Source of the DNA: Cristatella mucedo
Lineage: Eukaryota > Bryozoa > Phylactolaemata > Cristatellidae
Direction of reading: 5' to 3'
DNA length: 25,604 nucleotides
Assembly (NCBI GenBank): GCA_009760855.2
Contig: WPIO01000066.1
Location: 2,170,001-2,195,604, forward strand
Shown one piece after another: positions 1 to 11,450 of this stretch (the first letter of the stretch is position 1; each line of letters starts with the position of its first letter). The position numbers and the translations under genes are program-made. A model generated the notes under the pieces. The model worked only from the letters and a program-made list of their open reading frames with translations, was not told the DNA's origin and did not search any database.

Positions 1-690
1 TTAGTAAATAGTTAAATGTCTTATAAATTTGTTTACGGTCCGACTTGCAGGAATTCAGCTTGCGAGTAACAAAGAAGCCCGGGCTTTTTAAGAGTCCGGG
101 TGTGAACTTGTCGGAAGTCTTTGAAATTGACTAGATCTGAAATAGACTCAGACTTCTTGAAACGACGTTCAAGCCTGTTCTTAATCCGGTGCATCTCAAG
201 GAGTTTTTTGTAAATCGGAAAGGAGTGTCCAAGGCTCTGTACACGGACAAAATGAAAGGGAGCATGCTTGTCACGAGCAATCAATGAGTGTCACGTTTAC
301 TGTACCAGTGAGGATAGCGAGTCTGAATACAGATCATTAAGACCTGCATCACAAACAGAATTAAAAACCGCTTTTCTATGTCAATACTTTGCAAGCAACG
401 TCGCTTGAAAAGTTCGAGGTTACCATTTACATACAATTGAGCAGGAAAGATAAACAAGACCGAATAATGATCTGAGTATGTCAGTCGGCAGACCACAAGG
501 TTAGTGGTGAGGACATACTTGGTGATCACGAGATCTAGAATATGGCCACCAACGTAAGTGGTGTGATTGACGTGTTGGACCAAACCAAAATTCTTTAGAC
601 AGTCAAGAAATGAGAAGACTTGGCTGCTGATAGGGTTGTCAACGTGAATATTGAAGTCTCATACGATTATTTTGCTCTAAGGTAAAATAC
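1..690 (-). pseudogene. LINE endonuclease remnant (APE-type, L2/CR1-like)
   Basis: This is a decayed fragment of the endonuclease domain and following linker of a non-LTR retrotransposon, which would nick target DNA to prime reverse transcription. Reading the minus strand from about 672, one frame gives IIV, a stop where Gly is expected, then DFNIHVDNP, the catalytic GDFN block. It continues through a Cys-Leu-Lys-Asn-Phe-Gly segment, HVNHTTYVGGHILDLVI and SDHYSVLF, the typical end of such endonucleases. Near 280 the frame shifts and the linker resumes with RLERRFKKSE, the basic stretch that usually lies between endonuclease and reverse transcriptase. The window start cuts the element before the reverse transcriptase. 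The 5' limit near 690 is approximate. In-frame stops and the frameshift make it a pseudogene. Whether it belongs to family A or B below cannot be told, because neither retains this region elsewhere in the window. Confidence 0.8.
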
Positions 691-944
691 TGGCTCGCTA
701 TCTTCAGACAGGAAATGTTTGTAAGTGATTTCAGATGTTGCTTCCAGAACCCACAGCCACATACTATTCAGTAGAAAGATGGGAAGAATCCGATAGGGTC
801 AAGAGTCAGGTGCTAATAATGAATAATTGGTACGGGCAAGAATTCATAGGTAGCTGCAATACATGGGCATTAGTCTCAACCTATTTGATACAGCATTCAG
901 TGGGTCCTCGTGATTCATCCTTTATGTTTTTTGCTGCAGACAAT

Positions 945-1185
945 TGGCATGCTGCCCCTAACCACACTTGCATGATGACCTCGTGCATGTCACCTCAAAC
1001 CATGTTATTTTTAGTTATTTATTATTTTATTTAGTTATTATATTATTATTTTATTTAGTTATTTAGTTATTTTTGTTGGTTATCTAGCATGATAGTACTC
1101 ACCATTCAGTCGCTTTTCCCTTTGCAGCAAATGTAAAGCCTTTAGAAACAGATGCAGTTCTCTGAGGACACTTTATCAAGTGTAT
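945..1185 (+). mobile_element. LINE family B, 3' end fragment
   Basis: This is the non-coding 3' end of family B. The run containing ctaaccacacttgcatg, then catgatagtactcaccattcag, then gcagcaaatgtaaagcc and ctttatcaagtg matches in order the 3' ends at 13800-14000 and 5755-5965, and the reverse complement of 12004-12180. An AT-rich stretch at about 1003-1075 interrupts it. No reverse transcriptase coding sequence was found immediately upstream. Confidence 0.6.
1003..1075. repeat. AT-rich low-complexity tract (ttattttatttag-like units)
   Basis: About 70 bp is built from imperfect repeats of ttatttagttatt and ttattattttatt. It sits inside the family B 3' fragment and probably arose there as an expanded simple repeat. 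Confidence 0.75.
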
Positions 1186-1224
1186 ACATTTTCGAAAGCT
1201 AAACGATGATAACACTAACTTAAT

Positions 1225-1320
1225 AGTTATGGGCAGACCCAGTGTAATTCAGAAATTGAAAAGGCTGACAGTCAAAACTGGCTCTGACAGCATATCTCCT
1301 GTGTCGAAACGCAGCCAGGT
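1225..1320 (+). pseudogene. LINE family B, reverse transcriptase fragment
   Basis: A frame starting with MGRPSVIQKLKRLTVKTGSD matches the segment just before the NLGV motif in the C-terminal half of L2-type reverse transcriptases. The same stretch is readable at 13090-13180 (plus) and 14280-14345 (minus). It ends where the GA-rich start of repeat C begins. The second C copy has similar but weaker sequence at the same place, so the junction may predate the duplication. Confidence 0.55.
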
Positions 1321-2589
1321 CTGAAAGAGCAAGAGAGAGAGAGAGAGAGAGAGAGAGCAAGCGAGGCAAGGAGATTGCAAGATGGACCCCGATGGACACA
1401 CTAAGACAGACACTACAAGGAGAGAGAGAGAGAGAGAGTATAAGAGAGAGCATTTGGGCAAGGCTATTGCAGGGCACAGAGTGGCATTCGAGATCAATTG
1501 GAAAAGAACTTACTAACTATAAAGTGGGCCACTGCGATTAATGTACAGCATCAAACTTTAACAATCTATTAATGAAAACAGTCAGTGCCCGAAGATCATA
1601 TTCATTGAGTTCAGTTGGAATGGATGCTAATGCTATGCAAATCACTACATTAGCTCCTTACCTTCTGCCAGTCATCATTGGAGGACTACGACTTTCATAG
1701 GGGTACTACGTGAATGGCTTACAAGGTCTAGGACACCGGTGATTTCAATGACTCAGCCTGATGCCATCCTGAACTGTCCACTAGTTGGAGCCTCCAATGG
1801 GCTATAACTTTGATCCTTGAGGGAATTCCTGCTACCGGCTCAGCTTCGCGGATAGCGAGAATCCACATCACGTGCTCCGCAACTGCAAACCTATGATGCC
1901 GGCCACCTGGCCAGGGAATGATCTGGTCACGGAATTTCCGTAGGTAGCACTGGTGGCAACCTTTAGCGGCCGACGAAGATTGACTGCTGAAGAAGGGCAA
2001 TGACTTAGGGTAGCAGGCAAGTGCCATAAATATGTATATTAATTTGAATATTACCTGAACCCTTAATGCGGACGTTCGTCGACATTATTCACGGCCGGTG
2101 AAGCGATCATTTTTTTGGCTTCGGTAGCTTATGCCGAGAGCTTTTTTTTCGACAAAAGGAGGCACTAAGAAGATTTAAGTAAAAGAAAATGATCGGCAGT
2201 AATTAATAGCGAGCAAATCCATTTCTGTTTGGACTGAAGTTCCTCATAATAACATGATAGGATCATCTAAATGTTTGCCACTTCAGAAAACAGTTAAGGC
2301 CTATATGCTAATGATAATTAAGCACTAATTGCAAGCCATTGAAGACGATAGCAAGTCGCAACTATTTTTTAGCAGAATCTTTATTTTCCTTCTACTTGGC
2401 ATAATCACCTAGGTCTACTATCAATTGATATTGGAGTTGTGATGTATTCTTTGTGGGTTCTGCTTCAAGGGTTCATGAATATATCAGCTTTTGGAGACAG
2501 CACACTGTGAACAAATGAGATCGTAAGAGGCGTGCATTCAGAGTTACTGGCATAGTCATAAGTAAATAACAGGTTTTTCATCAAGCACG
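1265..2589. repeat. Diverged interspersed repeat, family C, copy 1
   Basis: About 1.3 kb aligns along its whole length with 8880-10176 in the same orientation, at very roughly 75-80 percent identity by eye. Anchors include ccaggtctgaaagag, tctgccagtcatcattggag, aacctatgatg versus agacctatgata, gcagaatcttt, the phrase around cagcttttggagaca, and the end ataacagg...catcaagcac. It contains two GA-rich simple repeats. No terminal inverted repeats, transposase motifs or reverse transcriptase motifs were found in its body, so its class is unknown. It could be a non-autonomous transposon, or two ends of an old segmental duplication. Confidence 0.75.
1325..1452. repeat. (GA)n microsatellite, two tracts
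   Basis: Pure or nearly pure GA runs lie at about 1328-1357 and 1420-1450, separated by non-repetitive sequence. In the homologous repeat at 8917-9040 the same places hold shorter, interrupted GA-rich tracts, so the runs expanded here or decayed there. Confidence 0.9.
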
Positions 2590-4000
2590 GTCAGCATAAT
2601 TTTTTTCTTAAATGTCATCAACCTTACATTTAGCTGTGGGGCCCATTTAAAGCCCGTTTGTATAATTCACATTGAGCTTATGATAAAACCATACCGTTGT
2701 AGCTTGAGGCTCAATCGTTTTAAAATCTTTGAGTAAATTTGTGGAATTCGTTTGAGCCTCCTAGGTTGTCCATCAAGAAGGATTCTTAAACTCTGGCACA
2801 TGCTCATCACCTTGTAACTACCAAACATTACAATATTAAAAACACATTTTCTCATTTAGATTCATATTTCTTGAAAAAATTACATCTCTACAGTTCATTA
2901 AAATGTCGACATGATTTGCCTGAGTCGATGCCGAAAATCGCTTCTGATCGAGCTCTAAGCCACGATACCCACCAGGTCTTGGCTTAACTATGCTTAGCTG
3001 AATTGGCGTACGAGTTTAAATCACCTCGTAAGCTATCCTCACCAGACTATCCTCGTCAGCTCTTACTGAACTCGGTGCATTGTTGGCCTGAAGGGTCTTA
3101 TCTAGTCCACAACTTCTGACTTTCTCAGTCACCTGAGCTGGTTTGGTCTTGAGGTTAAGGTGCTCGCCCCGACTAAGGTCAGGCAGAGCTCCTGGGCTTG
3201 AGCAATAAGGCATATGTGAAGTGCCTGAATATCCATTAAGTTCTCATGCTGCACTACTCAAATGATTGATGTCTACGTATTATGTTATCCTGAAAATCTA
3301 GAAAATCACGGAAGCTGTTGACGGCCGATTCTGAAAATGTGTAAAAACTCCTAACTTTCAAACCCTTATTCAACTAGCTAATGTTAGACGGCAGACACGT
3401 TAAGTTTTTGCTGCCTCTTACGTTTCGGGCTGTTCCCGTATTGAAACCACTGGGATATTTCTCACTTGCTTATTGGTGGTTATGAACTGTTACTTTTTAT
3501 CTCACCTACTTATACATTATGTAAGCTCTAAAACTAGCTAGACAAAAATTCGGGTGAATGAATGGCCTGGGTCCGTCCTTGATAACATGTCGCTTTCGTT
3601 CTCGTTAAAAGTCACTACACTACCAGCTCATCTTCGAAAATCACTCGCTTATAAGTTTGTACATAGCCAATCGTGATTCGTGCTATTACATACGATCTTC
3701 GTCTTTAATTGGTTATATATTGCACTGCCGGTTAACTTGGTAGTGTGCTAATAATAGGAAGATTTTAAGTATAGCTAAAAGAACTTCGAATCTATCCGGA
3801 TTTCTCAGAAAAACAAACAACGGGCGTCGATGATCAGTATAGTCCTTCTAATCTAGCCTGACAAGGTTGCCATGCGAACCTGTTTTAGAAATCGGCATTG
3901 CATAAATATAAATCCAAAATATAATATAAAAATAGAAACCCCACAAATAGAAATCCAAACGCTCTTGAAAAAGCTTCCTCCTCAGAGAAGACAGACATAA
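2590..4000. other. Non-coding stretch, no recognised gene
   Basis: I see no recognised domain, RNA gene or clear repeat here. A minus-strand 65-codon ORF at 3016-3213 has a protein-like composition but no motif, signal peptide or convincing splice context, so it is not called. Around 3900-3955 there are short reiterations of cataaatagaaatcc-like sequence, also present at 10195-10210 just after family C copy 2. Confidence 0.5.
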
Positions 4001-4004
4001 TTGA

Positions 4005-4085
4005 TTTGTATATCGCCCCAATAGAACTTAATCTCTATTCAGGGGCTTCACATTTGCTGTAAAGCTTTCAATAAAATTACTTGCT
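4005..4085 (-). mobile_element. LINE family B, short 3' tail
   Basis: The sequence tatcgccccaatagaactta, then ctctattcaggggcttcacatttgctg, is a diverged match to the family B 3' terminus at 12010-12065 (tatagcgccctcagagaact, then ctaggcgctttacatttgctg). No coding sequence adjoins it. It is either a strongly truncated insertion or a SINE sharing the LINE tail. Confidence 0.5.
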
Positions 4086-5149
4086 GTTCCATCGGCCAAG
4101 AAAAAGATAATGTGAACCAAGAGTCCTTAATTTCTTTCAGAAACGACACTATCTTTTGAGTATTTTTTTATTCCCGTCATTGGTCAGATACGCTTACTTG
4201 AATCCACTGAAAACATTCCAGAGTCGGGGCAGGCGTTTTGCAAATCCGCAGAAGGAGGGCTCAGTATAGCTTATTTAGTGAAGCCGCTCAGGTGGAGACT
4301 GGAGATACATTATACGCACTATGTCGTCTCCAAATGATGTTGCGTGCGATTATCGTTAGTTAAGTGCATAAGAAAAAGATAGCTGATTTTAAATCCTTTT
4401 TTTATGGCGACGGAAGAGCCTTTACGGCTATCACCTCTGCTTGCAGCAGCAGCAACACAAATCGCCCACCACAGGATTGGAAAACAGGTCATCGGACCAA
4501 ACCGTGAAAAGCAAGGGCCATACCTGATGTGCCTTCATTGCACAACGTAAATATTGATGTTAAAGCCTAGCCCATAAATTAAAAAACCCAAGAGGCGGTA
4601 AAGATTTGTTAAGCCTTCCTGTATGAGTTTATTTTGAAATTGCATACTTTTACTTAAGTTACTTGCAATTCAATACCATAATATACCATACCTTGTAATT
4701 GGATGGGCCAAGGTACCTGAAGAGAGGGGGAAGAATGAATTTCTATTCACAGCTGCACCGGTAAAATTCACGATATGGCAGCAGGATCATTCTCGAATTC
4801 TAGCCTACTGATATAGTCTGATCATAATGAATCACTATCCGGAGGTTTTTGATTAGGATATCATCCGTCTGCATTATCAAAACAATGGCTACCGCCACTG
4901 CTGCCTCATCCAATCTCAGCTACAAGGGCAACTAGTGTTTCTATTCAGCCACAGAGTTTTCTTTTTAAGCAACATTTCTTGCCAACTTGAGCACACGAAC
5001 TAAATATATGGTCTCTGAATGAGCCATAGGGAAGCAGTTAGATTCCACAAAGTGAGTGATGGCACACTAAGCCTGTGGGGTAGTTCATCTGGTAGAAGGA
5101 TGGAGACAAAGTATTAAGAGACCTTACATTGAGTCACAAGATTCTGAAG
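4086..5149. other. Non-coding stretch, no recognised gene
   Basis: No domain, RNA gene or strong repeat was recognised. A short segment at 4465-4510 (gcccaccacaggattg ... ccgtgaaaagcaaggg) loosely resembles 11546-11600 (gcccacagcaggattg ... gtcgtgaaaaac). This may be an old shared repeat too decayed to classify. Confidence 0.45.
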
Positions 5150-5965
5150 TCGATGGGTTGCATAACTTTTAGCCAGTGCAGATCGGCAATTATGTCCTCC
5201 TACTTTCAGTTACAGTACATTTGCAAAATTTAGACAGAGACGACACTTACCAACATGGTCCTTACGTTTGCGACTTCCTGTCTCTACCTATGTAAGTTAT
5301 TGCTTGATGGTCTACGGGCCTGTACAATCAGGTGCTTACAGCTCCGGCAAATCTCTGCAGCTAGGCTTTTCCGTCATGAACTTCGCTGTTGCTAAGACAC
5401 ACGACATCTTGCAAAACTGGAATCTTTGCTAATCAAGCAATTCATCCACGTTTAGTTTGTGTCTCTCACTTTTAGGTTCCTTCACTCTTTAACTCCAGCA
5501 TACGTATCAGATCTACTGTCTGACAGACCAAACATCGAATCCCTTGCTTGTTAGATTCTGATTGTGTACCTATGCCTGATACCAACCTCAAGTCCTTTGA
5601 ACACCCTGATTCTATTCATATGCGATTTAATTCTGGAATCACTCCGGACTTCTCGCACAACATCACCTGACTGGATCACATGCAAAAAGAAACTAAAAAG
5701 ACGTATCTAGTTACCAATGCTTTCAGCAGGGACCTGTGATTAGACCTGAATGTGAACGTGGGGGCTGACACTGTAAGTGTTGCTACTAACCATACCTGCA
5801 TCGTCTCCCTGTGCACATCACCACTGACCATGTAATTCTGGTTGTTCATTGAGCTTCCTACCATTAGCCCTGTGATCGAGCTCCTTTTGTATTGAATGTA
5901 AATCGCCTAGAGAGAGACTGAGTTATGTGAGGGTGCTTTAGCAAGTGTATTACACATAATAGTAT
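5150..5965 (+). pseudogene. LINE family B, reverse transcriptase C-terminus and 3' UTR
   Basis: This is a decayed C-terminal part of an L2-like reverse transcriptase in several frames. Readable blocks in order are SSYFQLQYICKI at about 5196, then a segment ending CTIRCLQLRQISAARLFRHE (the usual 'RLQL.QNSAARL' motif), then TFRFLHSLTPAYVSDLL at about 5475. Stops and frameshifts separate them. The downstream non-coding part (ctaaccatacctgcat, ccactgaccatg, gagggtgctttagcaagtg) matches the 3' ends at 13800-14000 and 945-1185. The catalytic part of the enzyme is absent, so this is a dead 5'-truncated copy. Confidence 0.75.
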
Positions 5966-8489
5966 TGTACATTGAAAAATGTGTAGGCCATGAAAGCTAT
6001 CACTGGTTTTTCGGTAGAGAAAACGAAAGATTTCAATAAGCACGAGTCTCAACGACGACTCGAGTAGCAGAGCCCAACCCTATTACACCTGATCTGAGAC
6101 TTATGTAAATGTTTTCATTATTTATTTTGTGGCCTACGAAGAGGAGCTTGGATTAATTTTAAGCTAGGCTGCGGCCGTGAGGGATTCTAATGCATATTGG
6201 TCTCATACCGTTTGCATAACAAATTTTTATAGGTAACGAGGATCACCGAGGAAAGATTTATTTCTTGTACATAGAATCGAAAAGAGATCAGATAAATCGG
6301 AGATAGAGGAGGGCTTCATACCTGGTGGGCGATAGACCAATGTCAACGTTTATAGCATGTTTTCATGCGAAATCGAGACAGTAGATCAAAAGATAATCGG
6401 CTGGAGATATAACCGGCCTGTTGGCTACTAAGTTGAGAGATTCACATGACGCTAGATGTAAAACCTGCTGATTAGTTGGAGACAGTGCTAGAAATACCGA
6501 ACGAGTAGGTACTCAGCTCCCAGGTACCACGAAATGAGTAGAATCTCAGCTGGCGGTCGCTAGCCCCCCAGCTGCACCGGGTTCATATCTTTTGCAATGC
6601 CTAAATCGCGGATCTTATAAACAAAAAATGCATATAAGAATGCATTTAAACCACAATAACAAGCAATGAAACATAGGCACAATCGCACGTAACCTGCAGA
6701 CTGCTAGCCACTAGCAAATCTAAAGTAGTGGACAGAGTGGGAGACCGTGTAGCTCGAATCAGTAGGCGTTTCGATGTCAGTATGCCCATAGTTTCTAATA
6801 GACAACTAACAGTTAAGTTTAAAACAGGTGTGAGCTGTATCGGCTTACGTAGACGATATTCAAAGGAACCATGATTTTCGAAAGAGTTCCATAACGGAAA
6901 AGGAGCTTGCATAGACTCAGCTTGGGGTGCCTCGGCGATGTCAATGATCGCCCATACCTATTAAGATTACTGGAAGCATAGTGAGTCCTTAAGTTAATGC
7001 AGCCACGATCGCTCCGTTGAAGCATGGTAGCCACAAAGATATGAACTACTTCGACGATCATAGACAGGAGAAATTTTTCAATTTTAATGCAACTAGATTA
7101 CATCATATTCACCTACTATCGGCTTTGGCACATTATATCCAGACGTGCTTAGCTGATGCTCCATTGATACAATTTAACGTATCTTTCCTCATGAGTCAAG
7201 TGAAATGGAAAGGTAATATTATTTTTGGCAGATGAAGTCGATTCGATACCGAATGCTTAGTAAAATCCACTCGGGATTTAGGTGCACTATGAAAAGCTCT
7301 CAAGTGAAACATCAACATGGTCTTGAATATGCAGCAGAAGCTGCAATGCAAAACGTGGAGGATTATTTTTTAATTGTAGGCTAACATCCACTATGGTGAG
7401 GCTATTAGCTTTTCAGATTCATCTATTTGCGAAGAAATTAACTGCAAAGTCACCAAGAATACTCTTTGCGAAAACGTCTCCTCTTGAAAGACTTCCATGC
7501 GATTAAAGCACATTAAAGTAAGAGGATAAGAAATATATTACGTGAAATTTTTATGGAAAGGAAGCTAGTCTGGAGGTGACTTAAAAAATAAAATCCCTTA
7601 CTTTTTCGTTCTACAGTGAATTGCCCTTAAATCGTCATATTCTCCAAACACATATATTGTAATTGAACACGACACTGAATACATACGATTTTTAATACAC
7701 GTTCATGTAATCATACTTACCAATTCTATTGGTTTTCCAAGTGCAGTTAAAAAGTCTTTAAGTCAAAATATGGTGGGTCGCTGAAGAAATTTTAGAGATT
7801 TGCATTGATATATCCAACTATTTAAACGGCTTATGTCTCCAGTAAGGAGCTTAACTATTGGCTATTTATCTAGACATTTAGACAGTTATAATGACAATCA
7901 TACGTTCGTTAGCTGTCTGCAAATTTTCCTTTCGATTGGAATTTCCATCAAAGCACTGCCTTCATTTAAAAAAGTAATTTTCTAGTTTCCTATCTCATTT
8001 TACTTGATTAGCAGAACTGAACTTATATTAGGCCTTTTCTAAAATATCTTCTTGAAATTGAGATCGGTTTCAATGTTCATTCGGTACGAACAATGGGAAC
8101 TTTTCAGCCAATTGTATCCCACCACTTTAAAGGTAGTCATGTTAACTTACTCGATATTGAGCATTTAAAAATTAAAGTACAGATTTTCGGTGCATAAAAA
8201 GGAGAATGTTACAGCAGAGATTTTGGAATCCACATTTGCAGTGCTAGAGCAACTACAAGGTTGGGAAGCGACATTCGATCATGCAGAGCTCCACAGCCGC
8301 GTGCTATACCACGATTTTTGTTTAGGGAGTTGATTAGCCTGCCCAATTAAGTCTTGGAGTATACAAGGTTTTAATGACTACAATCAAGACAGGGCTGCAG
8401 CTACAACTAATGACAGATGACTGTGCTAACACAAAGTGTCTATTCCGTTTAACTTGTTGAAGGCTTTTGACTGAAAGCATAACATTATT
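5966..8489. other. Long non-coding stretch, no recognised gene
   Basis: About 2.5 kb lacks any feature I can support. ORFs here are short (80-90 codons or fewer) and carry no motif. A minus-strand ORF at 6646-6912 contains a phrase faintly like the opening of LINE endonucleases (a PTLSTTLDLL segment), but this is too weak to call. Confidence 0.5.
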
Positions 8490-8565
8490 ACATTTGATAT
8501 GGTGCCATCAGATAACACAATCTCCGTTTGGCACTCTTCATTTGCTGCAAAGGAAGCACGAGGAA
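8490..8565 (-). mobile_element. LINE family B, short 3' tail
   Basis: The sequence gatatggtgccatcagataa, then ctccgtttggcactcttcatttgctgcaaa, aligns base by base with the family B terminus at 12012-12068. As at 4005 and 18628, only the 3' tail is present. Confidence 0.55.
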
Positions 8566-8879
8566 ATGGTCAGTGGTCGAATGTTACTTGACAACACCAA
8601 GCGTTCAGCTTTCATGCACTGGAACTCTGGACCTAGTTCCAATCTAGGGTGTCCATCTGCCATGATCTCGCAACTTGGGTGAATATTGTATTTGAAAAGA
8701 TCCCGAATAAAGACAAATTTCTCTGAAGATGCTACTCAAATGACCTACCATTAACATCATTACTTAGATTAATTTACTAATATTTTCGTAGTCGTCGTCG
8801 TCGTGGCAACTCGCTGAAATGCTCTGGCTTTGAGGAACTCTGGTCTGCATTCAGCAACGGCCCACTGCTGCTCTTGCAG

Positions 8880-10176
8880 CACATGCTCTGCCGATTCATA
8901 CTAATAATGGAAGCACTGCCAGGTCTGAAAGAGAGAGGAAAAGAGAAAGATAGAGCGAGTGAGACAAAGAGATTGCAAGGCGTACCCCGATCGACACGCT
9001 GAGACAGAGACGACAAGGAGAGAGACAGGGTAGACGGGAAAGCATTTGGGGAAGACTATTGAGAGAACAGAGTGGCATTCAAGATCAAATGGCCAACGAT
9101 GTGCTAACTCTATAGTGAGCCACCCTAACGATTAATGTACAGTTTAAATCTTTGAAAATCTGTCGATGAAAACAGTAAGGCCCCATAAATTATATTTATT
9201 TTTTTCTGTTGGAATAGATCCCAATCCTACGTAAATCAGCACATTCGCTCCTTGCCGTCTGCCAGTCATCATTGGAGGAATGTCATAGGGGGACTAAGTG
9301 AATGGTTTAAAAGGTATAGGATGCCAGTGCTTTCAATAAATCTGCCTAATGCCATCCTATACTTTCCACCAGTTGGAGCATCCAATGTGCTTCTACTTTG
9401 ATCCTTAAGGGAATTTCTGTTACTGGCTCAGCTTCATTGAAAGTATGACTCCACATCACGTGATCTATCTGCAGCTGGAGACCTATGATAGGGGCCACCT
9501 GCCCTAGGAATGCTATGATCATGCAATTACTGTAGAAATTACTGCTGGTCACTTTTAGCAGTCGATGCACAGTGACCGTTGGAGTAGGGCGATGAGTTAA
9601 GCTAGCAGGCAAGAGCCAGAAATATGTCTACTAATTTGAATTTTATTGAAACCCTTAATGTAGATGTTCGTCGACATTATTCGCAGCCGGTAAAGCGAAT
9701 ATTTCTCGCTTTGGTAGCCTGTGCCAAGAGTTTTTTCGAGAAAACTGAGGCACTTTGGAAAAAAAAAAAAAAATGATTGGCAGCGACTAATGAAAAGCAA
9801 ATCCATTAGGTCTTTTCATTGCAGTTCCTCATAAATACCGTAATATGATCGTGTAAGTGTTTGCCACTCCTGCATACTGTAAGGCCGAATAGGCTAATTA
9901 TACCTAATCAATAATTGCAAGCGATTGAGCGCGATTGCAAGTTGCCCCAATGGTTTAGCAGAATCTTTTTTTTCCTACAACTGGGCACATCCACGTAGGT
10001 CAACAATCGATTTGTATTGGAGTTCAGACGTATTTTGTTGAGGGTTCTGCTTTCAGGGTTCCTGAATCATTCAGCTTTTGGAGACATCGAACTGTGAACA
10101 AGTGAGAATAAAAGAGGCATACATTCAGAGTTACTGGCACAGTAACAATTAAATAACAGGCTCTTCATCAAGCACA
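8880..10176. repeat. Diverged interspersed repeat, family C, copy 2
   Basis: Second copy of the repeat at 1265-2589, same orientation, about 7.6 kb downstream. Well-conserved patches include tctgccagtcatcattggag, agttggagc.tccaatg, ctggctcagcttc, cacatcacgtg and cagcttttggagacat. A poly-A run at about 9758-9773 is copy-specific. Minus-strand translations of the two copies share a phrase of about 35 residues with EAEPV and AHW.LQLV. This may be residual coding sequence or simply follow from DNA identity. The class of element is unknown. Confidence 0.75.
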
Positions 10177-10179
10177 GGA

Positions 10180-10905
10180 AATCAGAATTGCATAAATAGA
10201 AATCCCAAATCAAATTGTACCTTACAGACAGCCGATGTTGACCACTACAAATTTCTTGAATTGTACTCCAAGTCCGTATGGTGAATTGGGTGCTAAGTTA
10301 CTTTCGCGAGGGTTTTATGAGGCTCAGGGTAAACGGCAGTCGTTTATGCATTGAATGCCTTTACATTAGGGATTCCCAAGATTAGGTGAGTGCCACATGT
10401 TTACGGCGCCTTACTTCCAGTGGCTGTATGACTTGGAAGTGTCAACCGCTAGCTGGACGGCTAATTTGGTTCTGCTGACATATTTTAAGCGACCCTGTAA
10501 TTTAGGCATGCTAATATAAAAAGACCCGTCCTTATAATAGTTAACTGCCTTTAGTCTCATCTTTAGCTACTCATCTGGCATATTGCAAAATAAGTCCCAA
10601 CATTGCAATAAGTGCGATCATGTCAATTGTTAGGTGTCGACGACAATGACACTCAATTATTGTTCCCCTCCACCTGATTCAGCAAAAGTGCTGGCATATT
10701 GGCTGCTGAAAGAAATCAGCTAAGCGTCTCAATCTGCTGTAGTTTAAAGTGTAACTTCCATGTCAACCTGCTTTGCTGGGTTTCTGGCTATCTGAAAAGC
10801 ATCGCAACTATTTCAAGATTCTGAGCGTGGTGTAAAGTTACTGCAGTGTTTGCCTCAGCCTTCTGATCCAACTACTTAGTGATGTAATGGAATAAGTAGA
10901 GCCTT
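10180..10905. other. Non-coding stretch, no recognised gene
   Basis: No gene, RNA or classifiable repeat was seen. The first 40 bp (gcataaatagaaatccc) resembles 3890-3955. Confidence 0.45.
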
Positions 10906-10907
10906 TT

Positions 10908-11450
10908 TTACCTTCGTCTCTAACTCCAAAAGCTAAAAAGACTACGTGGGTGTTACACTAGAAAGTTTGTATACCTCACTCACAGCCCAAGTCCTTTTTG
11001 GTACGCTTACGATAGCTAACAGACTTCATCTCATACAACGAAAAAAAGTTGAAAGTCTAGCAGAGACGGGAGAGCAGTTAAAGTAGTGAGTAGCATGAAA
11101 GTAGCAGCTCAGGACTGCTGAAAAGCTGGAGCCATAGCAGGAGGATGAGAGCAGTTGTCATTGCCAAAAAATCACGGTAGCGAGTTTCACAGTCCACGAC
11201 CTGTCGAGCTAAAGCTTCTGTCGAAAACGGTCTTAAAGTGGAGGAATGGAAAAGGTAATTTATTGCTCGTACAGTGCATGAGGGCACGAAGAGTTCAAAA
11301 CTGGTGCTTCAACTAAAGCCAGGCACAGAGGTGGAGAGCCGTGATGGGTCATGTGGATCAGGGTGTATATTTCGCTCTGTACCCGTCGATTCACCGCCAG
11401 CCATCCTTGCTCTTTTGCAAAGAAGACGCATATTCAAATATCCTAGCTAA
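10908..11450 (-). pseudogene. LINE family A, 3'-terminal fragment
   Basis: It aligns with the 3' ends at 20865-21400 and 22926-23460. Shared blocks are gactacgtgggtgttacac, cagagacgggagagcagtt, gtagtgagtagcatg.aagtagcagctcaggac, and gcgagtt.cacagtc. On the minus strand the last conserved C-terminal motif of L2/CR1 reverse transcriptases (SSAGPRLWNSLP in the 22926 copy) is recognisable but broken. The copy stops near 11450 and is non-functional. Confidence 0.75.

Noticed and set aside
1220-1497. Ser/Leu-rich ORFs across the GA tracts
   Set aside because: They are translations of a (GA)n microsatellite on the opposite strand and do not indicate a gene.
3016-3213. 65-codon minus-strand ORF with protein-like composition
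   Set aside because: No motif, no signal peptide, no clear donor or acceptor, and no second copy to compare.
6646-6912. Minus-strand ORF faintly like the start of a LINE endonuclease
   Set aside because: Only a short PTLSTTLDLL-type phrase agrees. No endonuclease motifs follow.
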